Positions 20,289 through 30,222 of a stretch of 64,000 nt of DNA are shown piece by piece. Source of the stretch: an uncultured bacterium. GTDB taxonomy: Bacteria > Fidelibacterota > Marinisomatia > Marinisomatales > Marinisomataceae. How positions within the stretch are numbered: the stretch's first letter is position 1; each line of letters begins with the position of its first letter. The translations under genes and the position numbers were made by a program. Below the pieces are notes generated by a model. That model saw nothing but the letters and a program-made list of their open reading frames with translations. It made no database searches and was not told the origin of the DNA. The DNA lies in assembly GCA_943841495.1 (NCBI GenBank), contig CALSYL010000001.1, forward strand, positions 62,001-126,000. Reading direction: 5' to 3'.

Positions 20289-22082
20289 TTAATTTTTTGG
20301 GTCAATCCAATCGTCATTATCTTTAATTAAATGAATAAGTTCATTCACAGCGTTTTTGCTAGAAATGTTTCTTTTGACTAATTCTTTACCCTTATATAAA
20401 GAAATAACACCATCTCCAGATCCTACATAACCATAGTCAGCGTCGGCCATTTCGCCAGGCCCATTGACAATACAGCCCATTACAGAAATTTTTAATCCTT
20501 TTAAGTGATTAGTATATTTTTTAACCAAAGCAGTGGTCTTCTGAAGATCAAATTTTGTTCTTCCACATGAAGGGCAAGATATGTAATCCGTTTTAAAAAT
20601 TCTTGTTCTAGTATTTTGTAAGATAAGGAAAGATAGTTCATTAATTTTATCATCAAATTTTTCAGATTGAATCCAAATACCATTTCCCATTCCTTCTAAA
20701 AAAATGGAGCCTAAATCTATTGAGGCATCTATTGCAATTTGTTCAAAATCTGAGCTATCATAATTTCCTTTTAAAATAATTGGTACTTTAATCTCTTTTT
20801 CTTCTAAAAAAGTAAATGCATTTAAAAAATCATGTCTACTGCATTCATTTATATTAAACACTAAAACTATATTGCTTGAAATAGTCTGAATAATAGTATT
20901 AGTTATTTTTTTTATGTCTACTTCAATAAAATTTAAGACACCAGATGTGTTTTTAGATTTTCTAAAATCTTTAAGTGAGGAATAATATGGAAAGACATTT
21001 TTAAGCTGTTTTTTATTCCAATCTTTATTGTTTGTAATATATTTTTTTGATTTATCTAGATTTTTTAAATCTTTAATAAATATGAAATCAGGATAGTTGC
21101 CTTCAAAAGCTTTTGAATTTGATGAAATAACTAACGGTGGATTTTTTCCTCCAAAATTACCTACTAAAAGTGTTTCTCTTTTAGAGAAAGAAAAAGCTCT
21201 TTTATTATTATTTTGAACTCTAACCTTTTCAGGAATGGTATTAATTTTTTTGATAATCTTTTCAGCTGCAGGTATTTCAAATTCAGGGTCCTCCGTTAAT
21301 GAAACTCTGATTGTATCACCAATACCTTCTGAAAGCAAAGTTCCTATACCCAAAGCAGATTTTATTCTTCCATCTAAACCATCCCCTGCTTCTGTAACAC
21401 CTAAGTGCAAAGGATAGTGCATATTTTCATTTTCCATTGATTTAACTAATAATCTATAAGCATGTATCATAACAATCGGATTGCTTGATTTCATAGAAAG
21501 CACAATTTGATTATAGTCATTATCCTTACTAATTCTTAAAAACTCCATTGCTGATTCAACCATACCTAATGGAGTGTCTCCAAATCTATTCATAATTCTA
21601 TCCGATAAAGAACCGTGATTAGTACCAATTCTCATAGCAACATTATTATCTTTACAAGAATTAATTAAAGGAATAAACTTTTCTTTTATTTTTTCTATCT
21701 CATCGCTATAAGATTTATCGTCATACTCTTTTACTTCAAATTTTTTCTTGTCAACATAATTTCCAGGATTTATTCTAACTTTTTCAACAATAGTTGAAGC
21801 CTCTAATGCAGCATTTGGAGTAAAATGAATGTCAGCAACTAAAGGTGTATCATATCCTTTTTCTTCTAAGGTATTTTTAATATTTAATAAGTTTTTTGCT
21901 TCGTTGATATTTGGAGCAGTAAATCTTACTAATTGACCGCCTGCTTTAATTATTCTAATTGCTTCTTCAACGCTTTTATCTGTATCCATTGTAGAAACAG
22001 TAGTCATAGATTGGGTTTTAATGCTATGATCGCTTCCAATTAGAACATTGCCGATTTTAACACTTAAGGTTTTTCTTCTCAT
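20289..22082 (-). CDS. ispG: 4-hydroxy-3-methylbut-2-en-1-yl diphosphate synthase, long form
   Basis: SMTTVSTMDTDKSV; PLVADIHF; C-terminal SCPSCGRTKFDLQ, MGCIVNGPGE; 597 aa implies the large-insert form. Confidence 0.94.
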   Translation of the reverse strand: MRRKTLSVKIGNVLIGSDHSIKTQSMTTVSTMDTDKSVEEAIRIIKAGGQLVRFTAPNINEAKNLLNIKNTLEEKGYDTPLVADIHFTPNAALEASTIVEKVRINPGNYVDKKKFEVKEYDDKSYSDEIEKIKEKFIPLINSCKDNNVAMRIGTNHGSLSDRIMNRFGDTPLGMVESAMEFLRISKDNDYNQIVLSMKSSNPIVMIHAYRLLVKSMENENMHYPLHLGVTEAGDGLDGRIKSALGIGTLLSEGIGDTIRVSLTEDPEFEIPAAEKIIKKINTIPEKVRVQNNNKRAFSFSKRETLLVGNFGGKNPPLVISSNSKAFEGNYPDFIFIKDLKNLDKSKKYITNNKDWNKKQLKNVFPYYSSLKDFRKSKNTSGVLNFIEVDIKKITNTIIQTISSNIVLVFNINECSRHDFLNAFTFLEEKEIKVPIILKGNYDSSDFEQIAIDASIDLGSIFLEGMGNGIWIQSEKFDDKINELSFLILQNTRTRIFKTDYISCPSCGRTKFDLQKTTALVKKYTNHLKGLKISVMGCIVNGPGEMADADYGYVGSGDGVISLYKGKELVKRNISSKNAVNELIHLIKDNDDWIDPKN

Positions 22083-22083
22083 A

Positions 22084-23193
22084 TTATCTAACTTTGAAAG
22101 TAGTCAAAGACATTAGAGCGAATAATATTCCAATTATCCAAAATCGTGTAACAACTCTGGATTCTGGCCAACCTTTTAATTCAAAATGATGATGAATTGG
22201 TGCCATAAGAAAGAATTTTTTTCCTTCTCCGTATTTCTTTTTAGTGAACCTAAAATAAAGTACCTGAATTATTACTGACAAAGTCTCAATAACAAAAACT
22301 CCTCCAACAATTAATAATAATACTTCTTTCTTCAGAAGTATTGCTAAAGTACCTAAAGCGGCACCAGTTGATAGTGATCCAACATCGCCCATGAAGATTT
22401 CTGCTGGCTTAGCATTAAACCATAAAAAGCCTAAACACCCGCCAAAAAATGCTGTAGCAAAAATTGTTAGTTCGCTAGCTAGTGGCAAATAGGCAATATA
22501 AAGATAGTCGGTAAAATCAACTCTACCAGAAATATATGCAATAACTCCAAAAACGCTTACAGAAATTGCCAGCAGACCAGAAGCTAAGCCATCTAGACCA
22601 TCAGTAAGGTTGACTGCATTAGAAGTTGCTGCAACAACTAAAATAACAAATAATGCATAAATGATTGGATAGAAAAAGTTTATTGAAACATTTTTTAAAA
22701 ATGGTACAAATGTTGAAAGCGTGTAATCTCCATAAATATTTGAACTAATTAATAAATATGAGATAAAAATTCCTAAAATAGTTTGAGCTAGAAGCTTATA
22801 TCTCCCGCTTAATCCATCTTTTCTCTTTTTTACAACTTTTAAATAATCATCATAGAATCCAACAATACCCATCCAAACCATTGAAAGACAAACTATTTGA
22901 ATAAACATATTATCTAAGTCTGCTAAAAGAATAGTTGGTATAATTGTTGAGAGAATTATAAGCACCCCTCCCATGGTAGGTGTTCCTTGTTTTTCTTTGT
23001 GAGAATCTGGACCATGATCTCTTATCGATTCACCAATTTGTAGATTAATTAATTTTCTGACAATAAAAGGTCCAAAAATAAAGCTGATTAATAGAGCTAA
23101 GATTGCACTTGCACCAGCTCTAAAGGTGATATATTCAAATAAATTTAGAAAACCAAAATAATCTCTAAGTGGTATTAATAATTCATTTAACAT
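22084..23193 (-). CDS. mraY: Phospho-N-acetylmuramoyl-pentapeptide-transferase
   Basis: KQGTPTMGGVLII; NAVNLTDGLDGLA; FMGDVGSLSTGAALG; APIHHHFELKGWPESRVV. Confidence 0.96.
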   Translation of the reverse strand: MLNELLIPLRDYFGFLNLFEYITFRAGASAILALLISFIFGPFIVRKLINLQIGESIRDHGPDSHKEKQGTPTMGGVLIILSTIIPTILLADLDNMFIQIVCLSMVWMGIVGFYDDYLKVVKKRKDGLSGRYKLLAQTILGIFISYLLISSNIYGDYTLSTFVPFLKNVSINFFYPIIYALFVILVVAATSNAVNLTDGLDGLASGLLAISVSVFGVIAYISGRVDFTDYLYIAYLPLASELTIFATAFFGGCLGFLWFNAKPAEIFMGDVGSLSTGAALGTLAILLKKEVLLLIVGGVFVIETLSVIIQVLYFRFTKKKYGEGKKFFLMAPIHHHFELKGWPESRVVTRFWIIGILFALMSLTTFKVR

Positions 23194-24424
23194 TTTTTAA
23201 CTCATTTATTATTAGATCAAGATTCATACTTCTAGAGCCTTTGACTAGAATCATATCATTATCTACTAAAAGCTTTTTCAATTTTTTAATTAAAGAAAAA
23301 ATATCATTGAAATGTAAGCTTAAAGAAAAGTTATTACTATTAGAATGTGCATTTTTGGATAATGTGCCAACCGTAAGAAGGATGTTGGTCTTACCAATAG
23401 CATATTTTCCAATTTCAGTATGAAAATATTCTTTATTTTCTCCAAGCTCTTTCATGTCTCCAAATACGAAAATTTTTCTTCGACCTTTAAAAGTACATAA
23501 ATAATCTAATGCAGCTTTTACAGATTCAGGATTAGCATTGTAAGAGTCATCTACAATCTGAATATTCCTTTCAAGAGCTATAATTTCTCCTCTTCCTGAA
23601 GGCATTTTAAAGCCTTTCAAAGTGTCATCTGATAAATCCATTTTAGTGTCACTTTGGTTTAAATCCTTAAAAATTTTACTAACTACATGAAAAGAAATTT
23701 CTAAATTTTTAATATAAACCTTACTTTTATTTTTTTTAAAACTATCGTTAATAGCATTAGGTTTATTTTCTTTGAAATTAAATTTCTCTTTAGAGTATAA
23801 AAAAATAGATTTTTTTTCTTTTTCAATATTTTTATATGACCCAAATCCTTTAAGATGGGCTTCGGAAATACTTGTAATAATCCCATAGTCCGGTTTTACC
23901 ATTGAAGATAAGTACTCTATATCTCCAACTTTATTAGCGCCTAATTCAAGTACATAGATATCTGAATCCAATGAAAATGAAAAAATTGAAAGCGGTACAC
24001 TAATAGATGTATTATAATTTCCAAGTGTTTTTTCAACTTTAAGCTTAGATTGAAGTATATGGAAAACTAGATCTTTTGTTGTAGTCTTTCCATTAGAACC
24101 TGTTATACCAACAATTTTACCATTAAAACCCTTAAGCCAATGAATACAAAGATTTTTTATAAATAATTGAATATCATTAATAAAAATATGATTGGATTTA
24201 TCACTTGCAATCGATGTTAATGCATAGCTTGCGCCATTATTGAATGCATCATTAATAAAGTCGTTACCATCAACATTTTCACCATTCAATGCAATGAAAA
24301 TGTCATTTTTTTTAATATTTCTACTATCTATAGAAATTCCACCTATAGGTAAATCAAAAGATCGATTTAAACAATCCTCAAGGACTTCTAAGAAGTGTTT
24401 TTTTTCTTTAATTTCAATGCGCAT
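23183..24424 (-). CDS. murF: UDP-N-acetylmuramoyl-tripeptide--D-alanyl-D-alanine ligase
   Basis: GITGSNGKTTTKDLV; DDSYNANPESVKAAL; GDMKELGE. Confidence 0.93.
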   Translation of the reverse strand: MRIEIKEKKHFLEVLEDCLNRSFDLPIGGISIDSRNIKKNDIFIALNGENVDGNDFINDAFNNGASYALTSIASDKSNHIFINDIQLFIKNLCIHWLKGFNGKIVGITGSNGKTTTKDLVFHILQSKLKVEKTLGNYNTSISVPLSIFSFSLDSDIYVLELGANKVGDIEYLSSMVKPDYGIITSISEAHLKGFGSYKNIEKEKKSIFLYSKEKFNFKENKPNAINDSFKKNKSKVYIKNLEISFHVVSKIFKDLNQSDTKMDLSDDTLKGFKMPSGRGEIIALERNIQIVDDSYNANPESVKAALDYLCTFKGRRKIFVFGDMKELGENKEYFHTEIGKYAIGKTNILLTVGTLSKNAHSNSNNFSLSLHFNDIFSLIKKLKKLLVDNDMILVKGSRSMNLDLIINELKNVK

Positions 24425-25856
24425 AGAATTTTTTTATAATTTTTTTATCTGAGTAAAAATATTTAACACCTTCTATTTCTTGATATTCTTCATTTCCTTT
24501 ACCAAAAATGATCAATATTTCATTAGTTAGTAAATTAGATAAAGCAAACTTTAGTGCTTTTTCTCTATCATCAAAGCAATGATAGTTATTATTTGAAAAA
24601 CCCTTTATTACATCTGCATTAATTGCATCAATACTTTCATATCTAGGATTATCAGGTGCTAGATAACATTCTAAAGAATATTTTTCAACCACTTCCGCCA
24701 TTTTTGATCTCTTAGAATGATCTCTTCCGCCACCTGCTCCAAATAACACTTTAATTGGAAGCTTATATTTTTCTTTAACTGCTTCAAGTGCTTTAAAATA
24801 AGCATCAGGAGTATGTCCATAATCTAATAAAATTTTATAATCTCCTAAATTTTCTACTATATGCATTCTACCATCTATTGAAGAACAATTTTTAATACCT
24901 TTTTCAATGCTTTTTTCTGGAATATTCAATTCAAACGAAATTGCAGCTGCAAGAACGATATTCTCAAGATTAAATCTTCCCATCAGCTTTGATTGTATAT
25001 CAATTTTTTTACTTTTGCAGGTCATTATACCTTTAATTTCTTCATTACCTAACTCAACATTCCTGCAAAAATATTTTACATTTTTATTTTTAAAAGAAAC
25101 TTGATTTATTGATGGCTTTAGGTACGAAATTTTTTGACCGTATTCACTATCAACTAAAACAACTGAAGATCCATTCTTTTTATTCATACTAAAAAGTTTC
25201 AACTTTTCTTTAAAGTAATTATCAATTGTTTGATGATAATCTAAGTGATCTAAACTTAAATTTGTAAAAGCTGTGACATCAAATTTTAAACCAAAAATTC
25301 TTTTTTGAGCTAAAGCATGAGATGAAACCTCTAGGATGGCATATTCAAATTTATTTTCTATCGCACAATGCAAAATTTTAAATAATTCAAAGATATTAGG
25401 AGTAGTCAAATTTGTGCTTAATTCCTTTATTTTTGGATTTACACCAATAGTTCCAATTTGAATAGCTTTTTTATTAGCTGCCTCTAAAATGCTTTTTAAA
25501 ATAAGAGTGGTAGATGTTTTTCCATTTGTTCCCGTAACACCTATAAGCTTAATTTTTTTTTGAGGAAAATTGTAAAAATTTGAACATGCTTTTGCTGCAG
25601 CATCGTTTAAATCTTCAACTTTAATTATATTTTGACTGATATCTATTTTTTTTGAATCTGTAATTGCTAATATTGCACCGTTTTTAAATGCTTCATTGAT
25701 AAAATTATTTCCATCAAATTTATCACCTTGAAATGCAAAAAAAATAAAACCCTCTTTCACTTCACATGAATTATTAGTAATTCCTTTTACGATATGCTTG
25801 CTCATTGAGGAGCCTATCGATGATATTCCTTCTAAAACTTTATCTATTGCGATCAT
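24414..25856 (-). CDS. murE: UDP-N-acetylmuramoyl-tripeptide synthetase
   Basis: GVTGTNGKTSTTLIL; EVSSHALAQKRIFGLKFDVTAFTNLSLDHLDYH; DYGHTPDA; DNPRYE. Confidence 0.94.
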   Translation of the reverse strand: MIAIDKVLEGISSIGSSMSKHIVKGITNNSCEVKEGFIFFAFQGDKFDGNNFINEAFKNGAILAITDSKKIDISQNIIKVEDLNDAAAKACSNFYNFPQKKIKLIGVTGTNGKTSTTLILKSILEAANKKAIQIGTIGVNPKIKELSTNLTTPNIFELFKILHCAIENKFEYAILEVSSHALAQKRIFGLKFDVTAFTNLSLDHLDYHQTIDNYFKEKLKLFSMNKKNGSSVVLVDSEYGQKISYLKPSINQVSFKNKNVKYFCRNVELGNEEIKGIMTCKSKKIDIQSKLMGRFNLENIVLAAAISFELNIPEKSIEKGIKNCSSIDGRMHIVENLGDYKILLDYGHTPDAYFKALEAVKEKYKLPIKVLFGAGGGRDHSKRSKMAEVVEKYSLECYLAPDNPRYESIDAINADVIKGFSNNNYHCFDDREKALKFALSNLLTNEILIIFGKGNEEYQEIEGVKYFYSDKKIIKKFYAH

Positions 25857-26379
25857 AAATTGTATTTATCTCAGAATGTTTTAGTGTTGGAGGAGTGTGA
25901 AGATACCTGATGTAATCATCAACGCCTCTTTGATTCCATGGATCTTTAAAGTAATTATCGGTGTCTAAAAAAGTTTTTCTAGTATTATAATATGAAAATT
26001 TTTCAATTGAAGAATTAAAGAATCCTGTTGAATACATACTGTTATTATTTGAAATATACTTACTAGCTTCCATCCAACCTTCAATTCCCGCATCAAGATA
26101 GATTGACGAAGAGGTATTTAATGGTACTAATATTCCTAAATTATTCTTTTTAGCAAACCTGTCATAAACAGGAGCATTTAACTGAAACGACTCGTTGATT
26201 ATACTCAATTCAAAAAATTTCTTTAATGTAGAATTAGTATTTATATCAGCAATTAGCATAAGTTCTAAATCTGATAATTCTTCAACCGTCAAAGGCTCAA
26301 TATTAGATGAAAAAACATTATCTTTTTCTTGAGAAAAAAGATTACTCATAATCATAAAAATTATAAAAAATTTAGTCAT
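25840..26379 (-). CDS. Uncharacterised exported protein
   Basis: Intact 179-aa ORF with signal-like N-terminus MTKFFIIFMIMSNLFSQ; overlaps both neighbours as in an operon. Confidence 0.6.
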   Translation of the reverse strand: MTKFFIIFMIMSNLFSQEKDNVFSSNIEPLTVEELSDLELMLIADINTNSTLKKFFELSIINESFQLNAPVYDRFAKKNNLGILVPLNTSSSIYLDAGIEGWMEASKYISNNNSMYSTGFFNSSIEKFSYYNTRKTFLDTDNYFKDPWNQRGVDDYIRYLHTPPTLKHSEINTIYDRNR

Positions 26380-26770
26380 CTAAGCTTACTTTCATTCTAC
26401 TTTTCTTTATTTGTGCTCTTTTTTTCTTCACTTCTACTCTTTTAACCTTAGAATTTCTTGAAGGTTTCGTAGGAATTCTTTTTGCATGTATTTTAATATC
26501 ACTAAAAAGTTTTTCTAATCTATTTACAGCATCATCCTTATTTTTCTTCTGCGATTTAAATGATTGTGCTATTATAGTCAAGAACCCATTTTTTGAAATC
26601 CTTTTATTATAGTTATCTATAAATCTTTGTTTTATATCTTCAGGAATATCTGAGTTCGTGACGTTATACTTTAACTGAACAGCAGTTGAAACCTTATTAA
26701 CATGTTGCCCGCCCGGACCGCTTGATCTTACGTAAGAAAAATGTAGCTCTGATTCTTTAATTTTTATCAT
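26372..26770 (-). CDS. arfB: Peptidyl-tRNA hydrolase / ribosome rescue factor (RF-1 GGQ domain)
   Basis: SYVRSSGPGGQHVNKVSTAVQL and Lys/Arg-rich C-terminus. Confidence 0.87.
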   Translation of the reverse strand: MIKIKESELHFSYVRSSGPGGQHVNKVSTAVQLKYNVTNSDIPEDIKQRFIDNYNKRISKNGFLTIIAQSFKSQKKNKDDAVNRLEKLFSDIKIHAKRIPTKPSRNSKVKRVEVKKKRAQIKKSRMKVSLDD

Positions 26771-26802
26771 TAAAATCTTTTATAAAATTTAGTGAATTTT
26801 TT

Positions 26803-27546
26803 ATGAATAACTTTACAAAACATCGTATTGAAGTATTTGGCATAAATGGATGCCATGATGCAATTAAGTCATCATTGGTACATGTGAATCAAATAATCAT
26901 AGAAAAAAATTCTCCTGCTGATAAAAATATTAAAATGAATGAAGCTATTGATTTACTTTCTTCAAATCTAATTCAGAAAGTTGATTCAGAAAGTTTTAAA
27001 AAATATATAGATAATAATAGATCGCAAGGAATATTTATTAAGGCGCAGGTCAAAACATTTACAGAGCTTCCATTAATTGAAAAAGAAACAGCATGCTATG
27101 TTATTCTAGATCAGGTTCAAGACCCGCACAATTTAGGACAAATTTTAAGGATTTGTGCTGGAGGAAATATTGATGGTGTAGTTATTACTGATAGGAATAG
27201 CGTATCTATGACTAGCGCAGTAGCTCAGGTTAGTCAAGGCGGATTTTCAAAAGTTCCTTTATTTGCAGTTACAAATATTAATAGAGCAATAAATCATTTT
27301 AAAGGTAATGATTTTTGGATTACGAGTTTTGAAAATAAGATTGAAGCTAAAAATTGGTACTCTATTGACTTAAGAGGAAGGTCTGTATTGATTTTTGGAG
27401 GTGAAGGAAGCGGTGTAAGCAGTCAAGTATTAAAAAATTCTGACTTCTTAGCTACCATACCTATGTCTCACGATATGAATTCCTTAAATGTTGCTACAGC
27501 AGTGAGCGCAATAGTGTTTGAAAGATTAAGACAAGTTCTCAGTTAA
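26803..27546 (+). CDS. rlmB: SpoU-family rRNA 2'-O-methyltransferase (RlmB-like)
   Basis: LDQVQDPHNLGQILR; FGGEGSGVS; IPMSHDMNSLNVATAVS. Confidence 0.9.
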   Translation: MNNFTKHRIEVFGINGCHDAIKSSLVHVNQIIIEKNSPADKNIKMNEAIDLLSSNLIQKVDSESFKKYIDNNRSQGIFIKAQVKTFTELPLIEKETACYVILDQVQDPHNLGQILRICAGGNIDGVVITDRNSVSMTSAVAQVSQGGFSKVPLFAVTNINRAINHFKGNDFWITSFENKIEAKNWYSIDLRGRSVLIFGGEGSGVSSQVLKNSDFLATIPMSHDMNSLNVATAVSAIVFERLRQVLS

Positions 27547-27591
27547 ACTGAGCAACCTTCCATAGTACATTCATTTTTTGGTATACCGCAA

Positions 27592-28803
27592 TCACAAATT
27601 CATTTTTGCAAAATCTTCTGTGGCTTTCCATACTCTCCAAATATTTTTATAGCAAATTTTTTCAATATCCTCCTCTGAATATCCTCTTTTAAGAAGATGA
27701 TAAATTAAATTTGGAAAAGTTGAAGCATCTTTCAATCCATATGGAAGCGTATCTCCTACTCCATCATAATCTGAACCAAAAGCGACATGATCAATACCAA
27801 CTAAATTAACTACATGATCAAAATGATCAGCAACATCTGTAACATCACAAAAAACAGGATTATTTAAAGCAACTTGCTTAGCATACTCTTTAACCTTAGA
27901 ATCATCGCTTTCTAAATTATTCTCTTTAGCAAATGCTGCTACGACTTCTGCATTTTTTGATCTTTTATCTTGTGATTCTTTAGTAACAAAACTTGAGCCG
28001 AAATTAATTTGAATCACACCGCCATTTTCAGCCAATCTTTTAATCATTTCATCGCTCATATTTCTTTCAAAACCTGGAGTAAAATGTCTTGCAGAAGAGT
28101 GAGAAGCAATAGCTGGTACTTTAGTAACATCCATCACTTGATAAAATGCTTCATCCGATACATGAGAAATATCCACCATAACACCTACTCTATTCATTTC
28201 TAAAACTACTTCTTTTCCAAAATTGCTAAGACCTTTATGTGTTCTTTCGCCTAAATTATATGAAGAGTCGCAAATATCATTATCTTCCGAATGAGTCAAT
28301 GTTATATATCTTATCCCTTCATCAAAAAAGAATTGAATATTATTTAGGTCGCCTTCAATTGGTGCTCCATTTTCCATACCCATTGGTAAAGCAATTTTAC
28401 CTTCATTGAAAATTCTCTCAACATCTGATATACTATAAGCCATTTCAAACTTATCGGGATGATCAGTAGTAATTCTTTTTACAGAATTCATTAACTCAAG
28501 AGCCATTTCCTTTGCACCGCCGGTTACTTGATATGTTGCAGGTACATAAATTGACATAAAAGGAGCATCTAAACCTCCTTGCTTAGCTCTTATATAATCA
28601 AAATCTCCTCCAGGAGTTCTAACAGAAACATCTTCATAACCATTTTTATGAAGCCTCCAAGGAAGATCAATATGTCCATCTGTAATAATAAATTTTTGAG
28701 ATAGTTCTTCAGCTTTTTTCATTAACTGTTCATCATTATTTGTATTACAATTCACGATTAAAAGAGTTAAAAAAATGACTAAAAAAGACTTGTGTAGTTT
28801 CAT
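27592..28803 (-). CDS. Membrane dipeptidase (M19 family), predicted lipoprotein
   Basis: Lipobox LLIVNC; DGHIDLPWR; TLTHSEDN; DISHVSDEAFYQV; HSSARHFTPG; GSDYDGV. Confidence 0.92.
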   Translation of the reverse strand: MKLHKSFLVIFLTLLIVNCNTNNDEQLMKKAEELSQKFIITDGHIDLPWRLHKNGYEDVSVRTPGGDFDYIRAKQGGLDAPFMSIYVPATYQVTGGAKEMALELMNSVKRITTDHPDKFEMAYSISDVERIFNEGKIALPMGMENGAPIEGDLNNIQFFFDEGIRYITLTHSEDNDICDSSYNLGERTHKGLSNFGKEVVLEMNRVGVMVDISHVSDEAFYQVMDVTKVPAIASHSSARHFTPGFERNMSDEMIKRLAENGGVIQINFGSSFVTKESQDKRSKNAEVVAAFAKENNLESDDSKVKEYAKQVALNNPVFCDVTDVADHFDHVVNLVGIDHVAFGSDYDGVGDTLPYGLKDASTFPNLIYHLLKRGYSEEDIEKICYKNIWRVWKATEDFAKMNL

Positions 28804-28833
28804 TACTGTTATCCTTTTTCATTTGGAGGTTAG

Positions 28834-28907
<74 letters not shown>

Positions 28908-28934
28908 ATCTACTTGAATAATAAGTATAAAAAG

Positions 28935-28955
28935 AAAAAGGCGGAACCTTTTTTT
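28935..28955 (-). terminator. Putative intrinsic terminator after the acyl-CoA dehydrogenase operon
   Basis: Minus strand aaaaaaaggttccgcctttttctttttata; 7-bp stem with U-tract. Confidence 0.6.
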
Positions 28956-29048
28956 GAAAAAGTCATTAGTATTATGAGGAGTAAATTAAAGTTTAAAATT
29001 ACCTCTTAATTCCTTTCTCTTACCCTTGGTTAGGTTTTAGTTTGCTCC

Positions 29049-30203
29049 TCAGCTTTTTTTAGGAAGAGTTTTCATATACTTTGAAATAATTTGTAACATC
29101 ACTTCATCAGAACCGCCCCCAATAGAATGCAATCTACCATCTCTAAATTGCTGAGATACTGGATTTTCCATTGTATAGCCCATACCACCCCAAAATTGTA
29201 GACAGGAATCTGATACTTCTCTAATTAACCTTCCGCTTTTTAATTTTGCCATAGATGCAAGCATTGTGACATCTTTACCATCAACAAACCTATCACAAGC
29301 TTTATAGACCAATGCCCTTAAAGATTCAAGCTCTGTCTGATGTTCTGCTAGCTTAAAGTGAATTACCTGGTTATCTAAAAGGGGTTTACCAAAAGCTTTT
29401 CTTTCTTTACAGTATTCAATAGTGTCAGTAATACAATTTTCAGTTGCAATTAATGTTGAAGCAGCAATGAATAATCTTTCTTCCTGAAACTGTTGCATCT
29501 GCATGGTAAATCCAGCCCCTTCATCACCAATTCTAAACGATTGAGGTACCCTGACATTGTCAAAATAAACAGGAGCTGTATCAGAGGTTCTCATTCCAAT
29601 CTTATCAATTTTTTCTCCAACACTTACACCTGGAGTGTTTGAAGGTATTATAATTAATGATTTATTTTTATGAGATTGATCATTGCTAGTATTTACCAAT
29701 GTACAGAAATAGTCAGCTTGTGTAGAATTTGTAATCCACATCTTTTGTCCATTAATTACGTAGTCATCTCCATCTTTTTTTGCAGAAGTTTTAATCGATG
29801 CTACATCCGAGCCGCTATTTGGTTCGCTAACAGCAACCGATGCAACATATTCTCCTGAAATTGATGGTGCTAAAAATTCTTTTTTAATTAAATCTGAACC
29901 ATATCTATCTATTGCTGGAGTTGCCATATCAGTTTGAACTCCAATACCCATAACAACAGATGCATTGCATGAATGCCCTAATGCTTCAGCAAATACTATT
30001 GAATAAGAATAATCTAATCCCATTCCTCCGTAATTAGGATCTTTTGTAATACCCAATAAATTTAAATCTGCCATTTTTTTAAAAAGTTCTTTACCAGGAT
30101 AAATACCAGCTTTTTCCCATTCTTCATTGAATGGTTTAATTTCTTTTTCACCAAACTCTTTAACTGTTTTGTAAAGCGCGTGGTGCTCATCAGTAAATTT
30201 CAT
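29049..30203 (-). CDS. Acyl-CoA dehydrogenase
   Basis: YVASVAVSEPNSGSDVASIKTSAKKDGDDYVINGQKMWITN; QFWGGMGYTMENPV. Confidence 0.94.
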   Translation of the reverse strand: MKFTDEHHALYKTVKEFGEKEIKPFNEEWEKAGIYPGKELFKKMADLNLLGITKDPNYGGMGLDYSYSIVFAEALGHSCNASVVMGIGVQTDMATPAIDRYGSDLIKKEFLAPSISGEYVASVAVSEPNSGSDVASIKTSAKKDGDDYVINGQKMWITNSTQADYFCTLVNTSNDQSHKNKSLIIIPSNTPGVSVGEKIDKIGMRTSDTAPVYFDNVRVPQSFRIGDEGAGFTMQMQQFQEERLFIAASTLIATENCITDTIEYCKERKAFGKPLLDNQVIHFKLAEHQTELESLRALVYKACDRFVDGKDVTMLASMAKLKSGRLIREVSDSCLQFWGGMGYTMENPVSQQFRDGRLHSIGGGSDEVMLQIISKYMKTLPKKS

Positions 30204-30222
30204 TTTATCTCCTTAATTAATT

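Noticed and set aside
20289-22082. 597-aa IspG considered as an unusual fusion
   Set aside because: A large-insert IspG form is known in several bacterial groups and plants.
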